Assembly: GCF_032854445.1 (NCBI RefSeq)
Contig: NW_027018041.1
Location: 43,341-107,340 of the forward strand
Source of the DNA: Liolophura sinensis
Lineage: Eukaryota; Mollusca; Polyplacophora; Chitonida; Chitonidae
Length of the DNA: 64,000 nt
Direction: 5' to 3'
Part shown: positions 48,952 to 61,457 of the stretch, in pieces
How positions within the stretch are numbered: the first letter of the stretch is position 1
Layout: each line of letters begins with the position of its first letter
The notes under the pieces: model-generated
What the model was told of the DNA's origin: nothing
Seen by the model: only the letters and a program-made list of their open reading frames with translations
Database searches by the model: none
Program-made: the position numbers and the translations under genes

Positions 48952-50764
48952 ACGTCATCGATCCGATCCGGGATCCCGGCCTAGGATCTGCTATTCGCAG
49001 ATCCATTCTAGTTTCTTATTATTATTATTTTTTTTTCACAGAGATTGTTAGCAAGGAAACTTTTTCACTGTTCAACATACAGGTCTTAAATTTTGCACAC
49101 ATAATCTGGCAGTTAATATCTCGGGACAAATTCTCAATTTTTTTGCTATGTCATGTGGTTCGGCCGCCATATTGGATTTTGTGTAAAATCTTTAAAAATC
49201 TTCTTCTCCAGAACCACTGAACCGATCGTTTTCAAATTTGACATGCTGCTAGTAAGTCACGAGTTCTTTAAAGTTTGCGAAAATGGTTCACTTCCGGTCA
49301 AAACTCTGGAAGCTCGCCATTGGTCGAATTTGTGACGTCACAAAAAGTTCTTAAAGTTCAATTGTTCTCAACGTATTCTGATGTATCCTGAGCTGCTCAT
49401 TCCGAATCTGGTTGTATTTTTTGCATATCTGTGTAACTTTTTGAGATATGAGCAAAAAACTACAAAATTTACGTAATTTCAATAGCGTTTTTATCGAGAA
49501 CTATGGCAGCTAGAAATGTGCAACCTGCATGAAAATGTAGTTCAAGACACGCTCTTTCGATCATTCGTCAACGGATTTGAGCTCCGATTAATAGTTTTCT
49601 CGCTAGAAGCGTTTAAAAAACAACACCTTTTTTGTTTAGAAAAAGATGGGAATCCTATTGCTTTAACATGGAGTTAGATGGGGAATGGACTGGATTTGTA
49701 GTATTTGACCTGATGCTTTCGCCTACACTGTCCGTGATCTCCAGAAACGGTTGTAGGATGACATTGATTCCAGTTTCCATCTAACTCCAGTACTCTATTA
49801 GAAGGCGTAGAGATCTAACTACAACAGCAAACGACGTGGGCCTGTAAAAGTTGGCTTTGTTTTGCGCAGACCGTGTCTTGTTTACTGTACGCTAACCAGG
49901 TCAGGGTGATTGACAGATATGGACATGTGCCCTGGTCCAGGTGTGGACTTTTGGACAACGGATTAGATATAAGTAGAGCAGTGAGTCTGTGCATGGCAGG
50001 TCGTGGATTGAGGCGTAAAAGTACGCACTATGAATTTTCTTCTTTCTTTCTTTTCTCTTACCGCTGCCACGTGTTAGTCATGTCAGAGTTCGATCCCAGG
50101 TTAGGCAATTTGTTAGGCGATGAAAATGTTGTCACTTTCAAGATTTTAAGCAGGCTGCTAGGCGTGTTGGATGTTCTGAGGACGAATTTGGTGCTTTTTC
50201 CTTTCTCCGACTAACAGTTTTGTCGCCAGTTGCCATGAAAGTGCGAAAAAGTGCAATTTTCGCCCATGTTTGGAGGTCACGTGACACAAAACTGCTGCAG
50301 ATGTGGAGCTGAAAATCACTGAGTACAAAGGGCTTTTTAGGTACTCTAGGCGTGCGGAAAATCATTAAAGTGTGTCAATAAATGTGGGAGTTGCAGTGCT
50401 TCAAATATTGTCCAAAGGCCGATTTGCTGTATTTGGCTCTTCGACGTCCCCATGTTATATGATGCATTTTCAATGCATTTGTGACCACGATGAAGGCACG
50501 GGCATTGTAAGCATGGTACCCGACGTACTTTGACGTCCTCATCATGAATCTGGACTTATTTCTTGATGGCGACGTATAGTTTTGCCGCAAACTGCAATCA
50601 AAACGCGAAAAAGCGCAATTTTTCAACAAATGTGGAGGTCTAGTAAGAGAAAACCGTTACAGCTGTAAACCTAAACATCACTGAGTGGAAAGCGCTACAC
50701 ACGTACTCTATGTGTGCTAAAAATCTTCGATCTGTGTCACCATTCAAAGGACAAATAAGGGAAA
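48952..50764 (+). repeat. Unit 35 (1813 bp, c-to-a hybrid/q, module B)
   Basis: Core 48952-49011, followed by TTTCTTATT. The E-box is mutated to CATGTG. CRE 49333-49340. The module B copy (about 50028-50764) is related to, but less identical than, the pair in units 32 and 34. Confidence 0.92.
50028..50764 (+). repeat. Module B, copy 5 (unit 35)
   Basis: Same pyrimidine tract and right junction as copies 3 and 4. B-box at 50088-50097. It retains GTGTGTCAATAAATGTGGG, which is lost in copies 3 and 4, so it is nearer the form in copies 1 and 2. Confidence 0.86.
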
Positions 50765-50994
50765 ACGTCATCGATCCGATCCGGGATCCCGGCCTAGGAT
50801 CTGCTATTCGCAGATCCATTCTAGTTATTATTATTTTTTTTTCACCGACATTGTGAGCAGCAGAACTTTAACACCGTTCAACATAGAGGTCTCAAATTTT
50901 GCACACACAATCTGGCGAAGATTTTCCAGGGGTATATTTTTTGTTTTTTTCTTATGTCACGTGGTTCGGCCGTCATATTGGATTATGTGTAAAA

Positions 50995-51026
<32 letters not shown>

Positions 51027-52073
51027 ACCGATCGTTTCAAATTTGACATGCAGCTAGTAGGTTACGAGTTCTTTAAAGTTTGCGAAAATGGTTGACATCC
51101 GATCAAAACTCTGGAAGCTCGCCATTGGTCGAATTTGTGACGTCACAAAATGTTCTCAAAGTTCAATTGTTCTGAACGTATTCTGATGTATCTTGAGCTG
51201 CTGATTCTGAATCTGGTTGTATTTTTTGCATATCTGTGTAACTTTTTGAGATATTAGCAAAAAACTCAAAAAACTTACGTAAGTTCAATGACCTGTAACT
51301 CGAGATCTGTGGCAGCTAGAAATGTGCAACCTGCACGAAATTGTAGAACAGGACATGCTCTTTCGAGCATCCGTCAACAGATTTCAGCTCCGATTAATAG
51401 TTTTTTCGCTAGAAGCGTTTAAATCACAACACCGTTTTTTGTTTAGAAAAAGATGGGAATCCTATTGCTTTCACATGGAGTTAGATGGGGATTGGACTGG
51501 GTTTGTAGTATTTAACCTGATGCTTTCGTCTACACTGTCCGTGATCTCACGAAACGGTTGTAGGATGACATTGATTCCAGTTCCCATCTAACTCCAGTAT
51601 TCTATTAGATGGCGTAGACATCTAACTACAAAAGCAAACGACGTGGACCTGTAAAAGTTAGCTTTGTTTTGCGCAGACCTCGTCCTCTTTACTATACGTT
51701 AAACAGGCCAGGGTGATTGAGAGATATGGATATGTGCTGTGGTCCAAGTGCTGACTTTCTAACGATGGCCGAGCTATCAGTGGAGCAGTGAGTCTGTGCA
51801 TGGCAGGTCGTGGATTGAGATGTGAATGTACAAACTTGCTGTTACACTGGTCGTGTTTTGTGCGTTATTTCTTACAAATAGCGGGCTAAGCCTGCCAGGA
51901 ACGACCGTTTTTTACTGGGCATAGCATAGCATCATCAAGGTCGCCGATCTATTCGAGGGAATGCAAATGACCGGCCGACTGCCTCAGTGACAAACGGTGT
52001 AAGGTCGCATGGAAACTTTAAGAGCCGTGTATGTGGAAGATGTGTCCTTCGAACACAGATCGTGAAGGGGAAA
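50765..52073 (+). repeat. Unit 36 (1309 bp, type d/p, no hairpin)
   Basis: Core 50765-50824. CRE 51138-51145, followed by AAAATGTTC instead of AAAAAGTTC. YY1-like site mutated (CCGTCAT). Confidence 0.92.
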
Positions 52074-53387
52074 ACGTCATCGATCAGATCCGGGATCCCG
52101 GCCTAGGATCTGCTATTCGCAGATTCATTCTAGTTATTATTATTATTTTTTTTTTTTCACCGACATTGTGAGCAGCAGAACTCAAACACCGTTCAACATT
52201 GAGGTCTCAAATTTTGTACACAACATCTAGCGGAGATTTTCCAGGGGTATATTTTTTTTTTTTTCTTAAGTCACGTGGTTCGGCCGCCATATTGGATTTT
52301 GTGTAAAATCTTTAAAAATCTTCTTCTCCAGAACTACTGAACCGATCGTTTTCAAATTTGACATGCGGCTAGTAGGTCACGAGTTCTTTAAAGTTTGCGA
52401 AAATGGTTCACTTCGGGTCAAAATTCTGGAAGCTCGCTATTGGTCGAATTTGTGACGTCACAAAAAGTTCTCAAAGTTCAATTGTTCTGAACGTATTCTG
52501 ATGTATCTTGAGCCGCTGATTCTGTATCTGCTTGTATTTTTTTGGTATCTGCAAAACTTTTTGAGATATGAGCAAAAAACTCAAAAAAGTGACGTAAGTT
52601 CAATGACCTGTAACTCGAGAACTATGGCAGCTAGAAATGTGCAACCTGCACGAAATTGTAGCCCAAGACATGCTCTTTCGAGCATTTGTCAACAGATTTG
52701 AGCTCCGATCAATAGTTTTTTCGGTAGAGGCGTTTTAAATGACAACACCGTTTTTTGTTTAGAAAAGATTGGAATCCTATTGATTTAACATGGAGTTAGA
52801 TGGGGACTGGACTGGGTTTGTAGTATTTGACCTGATGCTTTCGCCTACACTGTCCGTGATCTCCTGAAACGGTTGTAGGATGACATTGATTCCAGTTCCC
52901 ATCTAACTCCAGTATTCTATTAGATGGCGTAGAGATCTAACTACAACAGCAAACGACGTGGACCTGTAAAAGTTAGCTTTGTTTTGCGCAGACCTTGTCC
53001 TCTTTACTATACGTTAAACAGGCCAGGGAGATTGACAGATATGGATATGTGCCCTGGTCCAAGTGCTGACTTTCTAACGATGGCCGAGCTATCAGTGGAG
53101 CAGTGAGTCCGTGCATGGCAGGTCGTGGATTGAGATGTGAATGTACAAACTTGCTGTTACACTGGTCGTGTTTTTGCCTTATTTCTTACAAATAGCGGAC
53201 TAAGTCTGCCAAGAAACGACCGTTTTTCACTGGGCACAGCGTAGCATCATTAGGGTCGCCGATCTATTCGAGGGAATACAAATGACCGGCCGACTGCCTC
53301 AGTGACAAACGGTGTAAGGTCGCATGGAAACATTGAAAGCCGTGTATGTGAAACATGTGTCCTTCGAACACAAACATGAAGGGGAAA
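52074..53387 (+). repeat. Unit 37 (1314 bp, type d/p, no hairpin)
   Basis: Core 52074-52133 with CAGATTCATTCTAG, one change in the second inverted repeat. CRE 52453-52460. Confidence 0.92.
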
Positions 53388-54932
53388 ACGTCATCGATCC
53401 GATCCGGGATCACGGCCTAGGATCTGCTATTCGCAGATCCATTCTAGTTATTAGGGATCCCGTTTCTCCCGAACGGGATCCCTATTGTAATCGTTCTGTT
53501 TTTTCTTATTAGGGATCCCGTTCTTCCGGAACGGGATCCCTATTGTTATTGTTCTGTTTTTTCTTATTAGGGATCCCGTTCTTCCGGAACGGGATCCCTA
53601 TTGTAATCGTTCTGTTTTTTAGGGATCCCGTTCTCCCGAACGGGATCCCTATTGTAATCGTTCTGTTTTTTCTTATTATTATTATTATTATTATTATTAT
53701 TTTTTTTTCACCGACTTTGTTAGCAAGGAAACTTTTTTACTGTTCAATATAGAGGTCTGAAATTTTGCACACATATTCTGGCGGAGAATTTCCAGGGATA
53801 AATTCTCCATTTTTTTTTCATGTCACGTGGTTCGGCCGCCATATTGGATTTTGTGTGAAATCTTTAAAAATCTTCTTCTCCAGAACCACTGAACCGATCA
53901 TTTTTCAAATTTGACATGCAGCTAGTAGGTCACGAGTTCTTTAAAGTTTGCGAAAATGGTGCACTTTTGGTCAAAATTCTGGAAGCTCGCCATTGGTCGA
54001 ATTGTGACGTCACAAAAAGTTCTCAAAGTTCAATTGTTCTGAACGTATTCTGATGTATCTTGAGCTGCTAATTCTGAATCTTGTTCTATTTTTTGCATAT
54101 CTCTGTAACTTTTTGAGATATGAGCAAAAAACTCAAAAAAGTGACGTAATTTCAATGACCTGTAACTCGAGAACTATGACAGCTAGAAATGTGCAACCTG
54201 CACGAAATTGTAGAACAAGACATGCTCTTTCGATCATTCGTCAACAGATTTGAGCTCTGATCAATAGTTTTTTCGCTACAAGCGTTTAAATGACAACACC
54301 GTTTTTGTTCAGAAAAAGATGGGAATCCTATTGATTTAATATGGAGTTAGATGGGGACTGGACTGGGTTTGTAGTATTTGACCTGATGCTTTCGGCTACA
54401 CTGTCCGTGATCTCCCGAAACGGTTGTAGGATGACATTGATTCCAGTTCCCATCTAACTCCAGTACTCTATTAGAAGGCGTAGAGATCTAACTACAACAG
54501 CAAACGACATGGACCTGTTAAAGATAGTTTTGGTTTGCGCAGACCTCGTCCTCTTTACTATACGTTAAACAGGCCAGGGTGATTGGCAGATATGGACATG
54601 GTCCAAGTGCTGACTTTCTAACGATGGCCTAGCTGTCAGTGGAGCAGTGAGTCTGTGCATGGCATGTCGTGGATTGAGATGTGAATGTACAAACTTGCTG
54701 TTACACTGGTCGTGTTTTTGCGTTATGTCTTACAAATAGCGGGCTAAGTCTGCCAAGGAAGGACCGTTTTTTACTGGGCATAGCGTAGCATCATTAAGGT
54801 CGCCGATCTATTCGAGGAAATGCAAATGACCGGCCGACTGCCTCAATGGCAAACGGTGTAAGGTCGCATGGAATCTTTGAAAGCCGTGTATGTGGAACAT
54901 GTGTCCTTCGAACACAGAACATGAAGGGGTAA
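53388..54932 (+). repeat. Unit 38 (1545 bp, type c/p, four hairpins)
   Basis: Core 53388-53447 with GGGATCACGG, which breaks the first palindrome. Four hairpins (53453-53650) in regular 58-bp steps except the last (52). CRE 54005-54012, with one base fewer between it and the inverted CCAAT. Confidence 0.92.
53453..53650. repeat. Hairpin modules of unit 38 (4 copies)
   Basis: 53453-53483 (one extra T in the left arm), 53511-53541, 53569-53599 (TTCCGGAA centre) and 53621-53650 (TCCC loop). This is the most regular run, with two successive 58-bp steps. Confidence 0.92.
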
Positions 54933-56206
54933 CCGTCATCGATCAGATCCGGGATGCCGGCCTAGGATCTGCTTTTCGCAGATCCATTCTAGTTATTATT
55001 ATTATTATTATTTTTTTTTCACCGACTTTGTTCGCATGGAAACTTTTTTACCGTTTAACATACAGGTCTGAAATTTTGCACACATATTCTGGCGGTGAAT
55101 ACCTCGGGACAAATTCTCCACTTTTTTGCCATGTCACGTGGTTCGGACGCCATATTGGATTTTGTGTAAAATCTTTGAAAATCTTCTTCTCCAGAACCAC
55201 TGAACCGATCGTTCTCAAATTTGTCATGCAGCTAGCAAGTTGCGAGTTCTTTAAAGTTTGCGAAAATGGTTCACTTCCGGTCAAAATTCTGGAAGTTCGC
55301 CATTGGTCGAATTTGTGACGTCACAAAAAGTTCTCAAAGTTCAATTGTTCTGAACGTATTCTGATGTACCTTGAGCTGCTAATTCTGAATCTGCATGTAT
55401 TTTTTGCATATCTGTGTAACTTTCTGAGATATAAGCAAAAAACTCAAAAAAGTGACGTAAACTCGATGACCTGTAGCTCGAGAACTATGGCAGATAAAAA
55501 TGTGCAACCTGCACGAAATTGTAGCCCAAGACATGCTCTTTCGAGCATTCGTCAACAGATTTCAGCTCCGATTAATAGTTTTTTTCGCTAGAAGCGTTTA
55601 AATAACAACACCGTTTTTTGTTTAGAAAAAGGTGGGAATCCTATTGCTTTAACATGGAGTTAGATGGGGACTGGACTGGGTTTGTAGTATTTGACCTGAT
55701 GCTTTCGGCTACACTGTCCGTGATCTCCCGAAACGGTTGTGGGATGACATTGACTCCAGTTCCCATCTAACTCCAGTATTCTATTAGATGGCGTAGAGAT
55801 CTAACTTCAACAGCAAACGAAGTGGACCTGTAAAAGTTAGCTTTGTTTTGCGCAGACCTCGTCCTCTTTACTATACGTTAAACAGTCCAGGGAGATTGAC
55901 AGGTATGGACATGTGCCGTGGTCTAAGTGCTGACTTTCTAACGATGGCCGAGCTATCAGTGGAGCAGTGAGTCCATGCATGGCAGGTCGTGGATTGAGAT
56001 GTGAATGTACAAACTTGCTGTTACACTGGTCGTGTTTTTGCCTTATTTCTTAAAAATAGCCGGCTAAATCTGCCAAGAAACGACCGTTTTTCACTGGGCA
56101 TAGCGTAGCATCATTAGGGTAGTCGATCTATTCGAGGGAATACAAATGGCCGGCCGACTGCCTCAGTGACAAACGGTGTAAGGTCGCATGGAACATGAAG
56201 GGGAAA
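54933..56206 (+). repeat. Unit 39 (1274 bp, type a/p, no hairpin)
   Basis: Core 54933-54992 has several changes (CCGTCATC, GGGATGCCGG, GCTTTTCGC). CRE 55316-55323. A 46-bp deletion just before core 40 joins GTCGCATG to GAACATGAAGG. Confidence 0.92.
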
Positions 56207-57285
56207 ACGTCATCGATCCGATCCGGGATCCCGGCCTAGGATCTGCTATTCGCAGATCCATTCTAGTTCTTATTATTATTATTATTTTTTTTTCACCGAC
56301 ATTGTTAGCAAGGAAACTTTTTCACTTTTCATCATAGAGGTCTCAAATTTCGCACACATATTCTGGCAGTGAATATCTCGGGACAAATTCTCCATTTTTT
56401 TGCTATGTCACGTGGTTCGGCCGCCATATTGGATTATGTGTAAAATCTTTAAAAATCTTCTTCTCCAGAACCACTGAACCGATCGTTTTCAAATTTGACA
56501 TGCAGCTAGTAAGTCACGAGTTCTTTAAAGTTTGCGAAAATGGTTTACTTCTGGTCAAAACTCTGGAAGCTCGCCATTGGTCGAAATTATGACGTCACAA
56601 AAAGTTCTCAAAGTTCAATTGTTCTGAACGTATTCTGATGTATCTTGAGCTGATGATTCCGAATCTGCTTGTATTTTTTGTATATCTGTGTAATTTTTTG
56701 AGATATGGGCAGAAAACTAAAAAAATTACGTAATTTTAATGGCCTTTTAATCGAGAACTATGACAGCTAGAAATGTGCAACCTGCATGAAAATGTAGTTC
56801 AAGACACGCTCTTTCGATCATTTGTCAATGGATTTGAGCTCCGATTATTAGTTTTCTCGCTAGGGGCGTTTAAATTACAACACCGTTTTTGTTTAGAAAA
56901 AGATGGGAATCCTATTGATTTAACATGGAGTTAGATAGGGACTGGACTGGGTTTGTAGTATTTAACCTGATGCTTTCGGCTACACTGTCCGTGATCTCCC
57001 GAAACGGTTGCAGGATGACATTGATTCCAGTTCAAACTTGTACAAACTTGCTGTTACACTGGTCGTGTTTTTGTCTAATTTCTTACAAATAGTGTTCTAA
57101 GTCTGGCAAGAAACGACAGTTTTTCACTGGGCATAGCGTAGCATCATTAAGGTCGCCGATCTATTCTAGGGATTGCAAATGACCGGCCGACTGACTAAGT
57201 GATAAACGGTGTAAGGTCGCATGGAAACTTTGAAAGCCGTGTATGTGAAACATGTGTCCTTCGAACACAGGACATGAAGGGGAAA
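56207..57285 (+). repeat. Unit 40 (1079 bp, c-to-a hybrid/q, internally deleted)
   Basis: Core 56207-56266, followed by TTCTTATT. CRE 56590-56597. Shares with unit 4 the ~237-bp deletion that removes the right inverted-repeat arm and the tRNA-like stretch (CCAGTTC to AAACTTGTACAA near 57030). Confidence 0.92.
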
Positions 57286-57711
57286 ACGTCATCGATCAGA
57301 TCCGGGATCCCGGCCTAGGATCTGCTATTCGCAGATCCATTCTAGTTATTAGGGATCCCGTTCTTCCGGAACGGGATCCCTATTGTTATTGTTCTGTTTT
57401 TTCTTATTATTATTATTATTATTATTAGGGATCCCGTTCTCCCGAACGGGATCCCTATTGTAATCGTTCTGTTTTTAGGGATCCCGTTCTCCCGAACGGG
57501 ATCCCTTTTGTTATTGTTCTGTTTTTTCTTATTATTATTATTATTATTATTTTTTTTTCACCGACTTTGTTAGCAAGGAAACTTTTTTACTGTTCAACAT
57601 AGAGGTCTGAAATTCTGCACACATATTCTGGCGGAGATTTTCCAGGGATAAATTCTCCATTTTTTTTTAATGTCACGTGGGTCGGCCGCCATATTGGATT
57701 TTGTGTAAATC

Positions 57712-57742
<31 letters not shown>

Positions 57743-58790
57743 ACCGATCGTTTTCAAATTTGACATGCAACTAGTAGGTCACCAGTTCTTTACAGTTTGA
57801 GAAAACGGTTAACTTTCGGTCAAAACTCTAGAAGCTCGCCATTGGTCGAATTTATGACGTCACAAAAAGTTCTCAAAGTTCAATTGTTCTGAACGCATTC
57901 TGATGTATCTTGAGCTCCTGATTCAGAATCTGGTTGTATTTTTTGCATATCTGTGTAACTTTTTGAGATATCAGCAAAAAACTCAAAAAAGTTACGTAAA
58001 TTCAATGACCTGTAACTCGAGAACTATGATAGCTAGAGGTGTGCAATCTGCACGAAATTGTAGCCCAAGACATGCTCTTTCGATCAGTCGTCAACGGATT
58101 TGAGCTCCGATCAATAGTTTTTTCGTTACAGGCGTTTAAATGACAACACCGTTTTTTGTTTACAAAAAGATGGGAATCCTATTGCTTTAACATGGAGTTA
58201 GATGGGGACTGGACTGGGTTTGTAGTATTTGACCTGATGCTTTCGGCTACACTGTCCGTGATCTCCCGAAACGGTTGTAGGATGACATTGATTCCAGTTC
58301 CCATCTAACTCCAGTACTCTATTAGATGGTGAAGAGATCTAACTACAACAGCAAACAACGTGGACCTATAAAAGTTAGCTTTGTTTTGCGCAGACCTCGT
58401 CCTCTTTACTATACGTTAAACAGGCCAGGGTGATTGACAGATATGGACATGTGCCCTGCTCCAAGTGCTGACTTTCCAACGATCGCCGAGCTATCACTGG
58501 AGCAGTGAGTCTGTGCATGGCAGGTCGTGGATTGAGATGTCAATGTACAAACCTGCTGTTACACTGGTCGTGTTTTTGTGTTATTTCTTACAATTAGCGG
58601 GCTAAGTCTGCCAAGGAACTACCGTTTTTCACTGGGCATATCGTAGCATCATTAAGGTCGCCGATCTATTCGAGGGAATGCAAATGACCGGCCGACTGCA
58701 TCAGTGACAAACGGTGTAAGGTCGCAAGGTAACTTTGAAAGCCGTGTTTGTGGAACATGTGTCCTTCGAACATAGATCATGAAGGGGAAA
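57286..58790 (+). repeat. Unit 41 (1505 bp, type c/p, three hairpins)
   Basis: Core 57286-57345. Three hairpins (57351-57506), with a TTA stretch between the first and second. CRE 57855-57862. Related to unit 8 (shared AGCTAGAGGTGTGC) but with intact CRE and CCAAT. Confidence 0.92.
57351..57506. repeat. Hairpin modules of unit 41 (3 copies)
   Basis: 57351-57381 (TTCCGGAA centre), 57427-57456 and 57477-57506 (TCCC loop). A TTA stretch lies between the first two. Confidence 0.9.
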
Positions 58791-60102
58791 ACGTCATCGA
58801 TCAGATCCGGGATCCCGGCCTAGGATCTGCTATTCGCAGATCCATTCTAGTTTCTTATTATTATTATTATTTTTTTTTCACCGACTTTGTTAGCAAGGAA
58901 ACTTTTTTACTTTTCACCATAGAGGTCTCAAATTTTGCACACACAATCTGGCGGAGATTTTCCAGGGATAAATTCTCCATTTTTTTTTCATGTCACGTGG
59001 TTCAGCCGCCATATTGGATTATGTGTAAAATCTTTAAAAATCTTCTTCTCCAGAACCACTCAACCGATCATTTTGTAATTTGACATGCAGCTAGTAGGTT
59101 ACGCGTTCTTTAAAGTTTGCAAAAATGGTTCACTTCCGCTCAAAATTCTGGAAGCTCGCTATTGGTCGAATTTATGACGTCACAAAAAGTTCTCAAAGTT
59201 CAATTGTTCTGAACGTATTCTGATGTATCTTGAGCTGCTGATTCCGAATCTGGTTGTATTTTTTGCATATCTGTGTAACTTTTTGAGATATTAGCAAAAA
59301 ACTGAAAAAAGTTACGTAATTTCAATGGCCTTTTAATCCAGAACTATAAGAGATAGAAATGTGCAATCTGCACGAAAATGTAGCCCAAGACATGCTCTTT
59401 CGATCAGTCGTCAATGGATTTGAGCTCCGATCAATAGTTTTCTCGCTAGAAGCGTTTAAATGACAACACCGTTTTTCGCTTAGAAAAAGATGGGTATCCT
59501 AATGCTTTAACATGGAGTTAGATGGGGACTGGACTGGGTTTGTAGTATTTGACCTGATGCTTTCGGCTACACTGTCCGTGATCTCCAGAAACGGTTGTGG
59601 GATGACATTGATTCCAGTTTCCATGTAACTCCAGTATTCTATTAGATGGCGTAGAGATCTAACTACAACAGCAAACGACGTGGACCTGTAAAAGTTAGCT
59701 TTGTTTTGCACAGACCTCGTTTTCTTTACTATACGTTAAACAGGCCAGGGAGATATGGACATGTGCCGTGGTCCAAGTGCTGACTTTCTAAAGATGGCCG
59801 AGCTATCAGTGGAGCAGTGAGTCTGTGCATGGCAGGTCGTGGATTGAGATGTGAATGTACAAACTTGCTGTTACACTGGTCGTGTTTTTGCCTTATTTCT
59901 TACAAATAGCAGGCTAAGTCTGCCAAGGAACGACCGTTTTTCACTGGGCATAGCGTAGCATCATTAGGGTCGCTGATCTATACGAGGGAATACAAATGAC
60001 CGGCCGACTGCCTCACTGATAAACGGTGTAAGGTCGCATGGAAACTTTGAAAGCCGTGTATGTGGAACATGTGTCCTTCGAACAAAGAGCATGAAGAGGA
60101 AA
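58791..60102 (+). repeat. Unit 42 (1312 bp, type c/q, no hairpin)
   Basis: Core 58791-58850, followed by TTTCTTATT. CRE 59175-59182. The second half is shared with unit 43 (TTTTAATCCAGAACTATAAG). Confidence 0.92.
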
Positions 60103-61457
60103 ACATCATCGATCCGATCCGGGATCCCGGCCTAGGATCTGCTGTTCGCAGATCCATTCTAGTTTCTTATTATTATTATTATTATTTTTTTTTCACCGAC
60201 TTTGTTAGCAAGGAAACTTTTTTACTGTTCAACATAGAGGTCTGAAATTTTGCACACATATTTTGGTGGAGATTTTCCAGGGATAAATTCTCCATTTTTT
60301 TTTCATGTCACGTGGTTCGGCCGCCATATTGGATTTTGTGTAAAACCTTTAAAAATCTTCTTCTCCAGAACCACTGAACCGATCGTTTTCAAATTTGACA
60401 TGCAACTAGTAGGTCACGAGTTCTTTAAAGTTTGCGAAAATGGTTTACTTCCGGTCAAAACTCTGGATGCTCGCTATTGGTCGAATTTGTGACGTCACAA
60501 AAAGTTCTCAAAGTTCAATTGTTCTCAACGCATTCTGATGTATCTTGAGCTGCTGATTCCGAATCTGGTTGTATTTTTTGCATATCTGTGTAACTTTTTG
60601 AGATATTAGCAAAAAACTGAAAAAAGTTACATAATTTCAATGGCCTTTTAATCCAGAACTATAAGAGCTAGAAATGTGCAACCTGCACGAAAATGTAGCC
60701 CAAGACATGCTCTTTCGATCATTCGTCAACGGATTTGAGCTCCGATCAATAGTTTTCTCGCCAGAAGCGTTTAAATGACAACACCGTTTTTCGCTTAGAA
60801 AAAGATGGGAATCCTATTGCTTTAACATGGAATTAGATGGGGACTGGACTGGGTTTGTAGTATTTGACCTGATGCTTTCGGCTACACTGTCCGTGATCTC
60901 CCGAAACGATTGCAGGATGACATTCAGCTATAGAGTACTCTATTAGGTCGCGTAGAATTCTAACTACAAAAGCAAACGACGTGGACCTCTAAAAGTTAGT
61001 TTTGTTTTCAGTAGGCCTTGTCTTCGATTGGCTATGTTTAGCACTTTGACGTCCCCATGTTATATGATGCATTTTGAATGCATTTGTGACTAGGATGAAC
61101 ACACGAACATTGTAAGTATACTACCAGACGTAGCTTGACGTCCTAATCATGAATTTGGACATATTTTTTTCCGGCGACGTACAGTTTTTCCGCATAATTG
61201 CCATCAAAAGGCGATAAAGCGGAAGTTTTGACCATATTTGGAGGTCTGGTGAGAGATATCCGTTACAGCTGTAAAGCTGAAAATCACTGAGTTCAAAGCG
61301 TTACACATGTACTCTATGTCTGCTAATACTCTTTGATCTATGTCAACAAACACAAGACATGCACGTTTTCAAAGAATGTCCTAAGGCAGATTTACCACAT
61401 TCGGCACATTTCCATAAGCTTGCTTTTACAAGGGCCGTGTATTATTGGTTGGGGAAA
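60103..61457 (+). repeat. Unit 43 (1355 bp, type c/q, right half of module B)
   Basis: Core 60103-60162 starts ACATCATCGATC and has GCTGTTCGC. TTTCTTATT follows. CRE 60490-60497. Near 61022 the standard unit switches into the middle of module B, so the tRNA-like stretch is missing. Confidence 0.9.
61022..61457 (+). repeat. Module B, copy 6 (right half only, unit 43)
   Basis: Enters module B at GATTGGCTATGTTTAGC and keeps only the second internal copy. Its right end matches copy 2 (CGTGTATTATTGGTTGGGG). The B-box half is absent. Confidence 0.82.
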
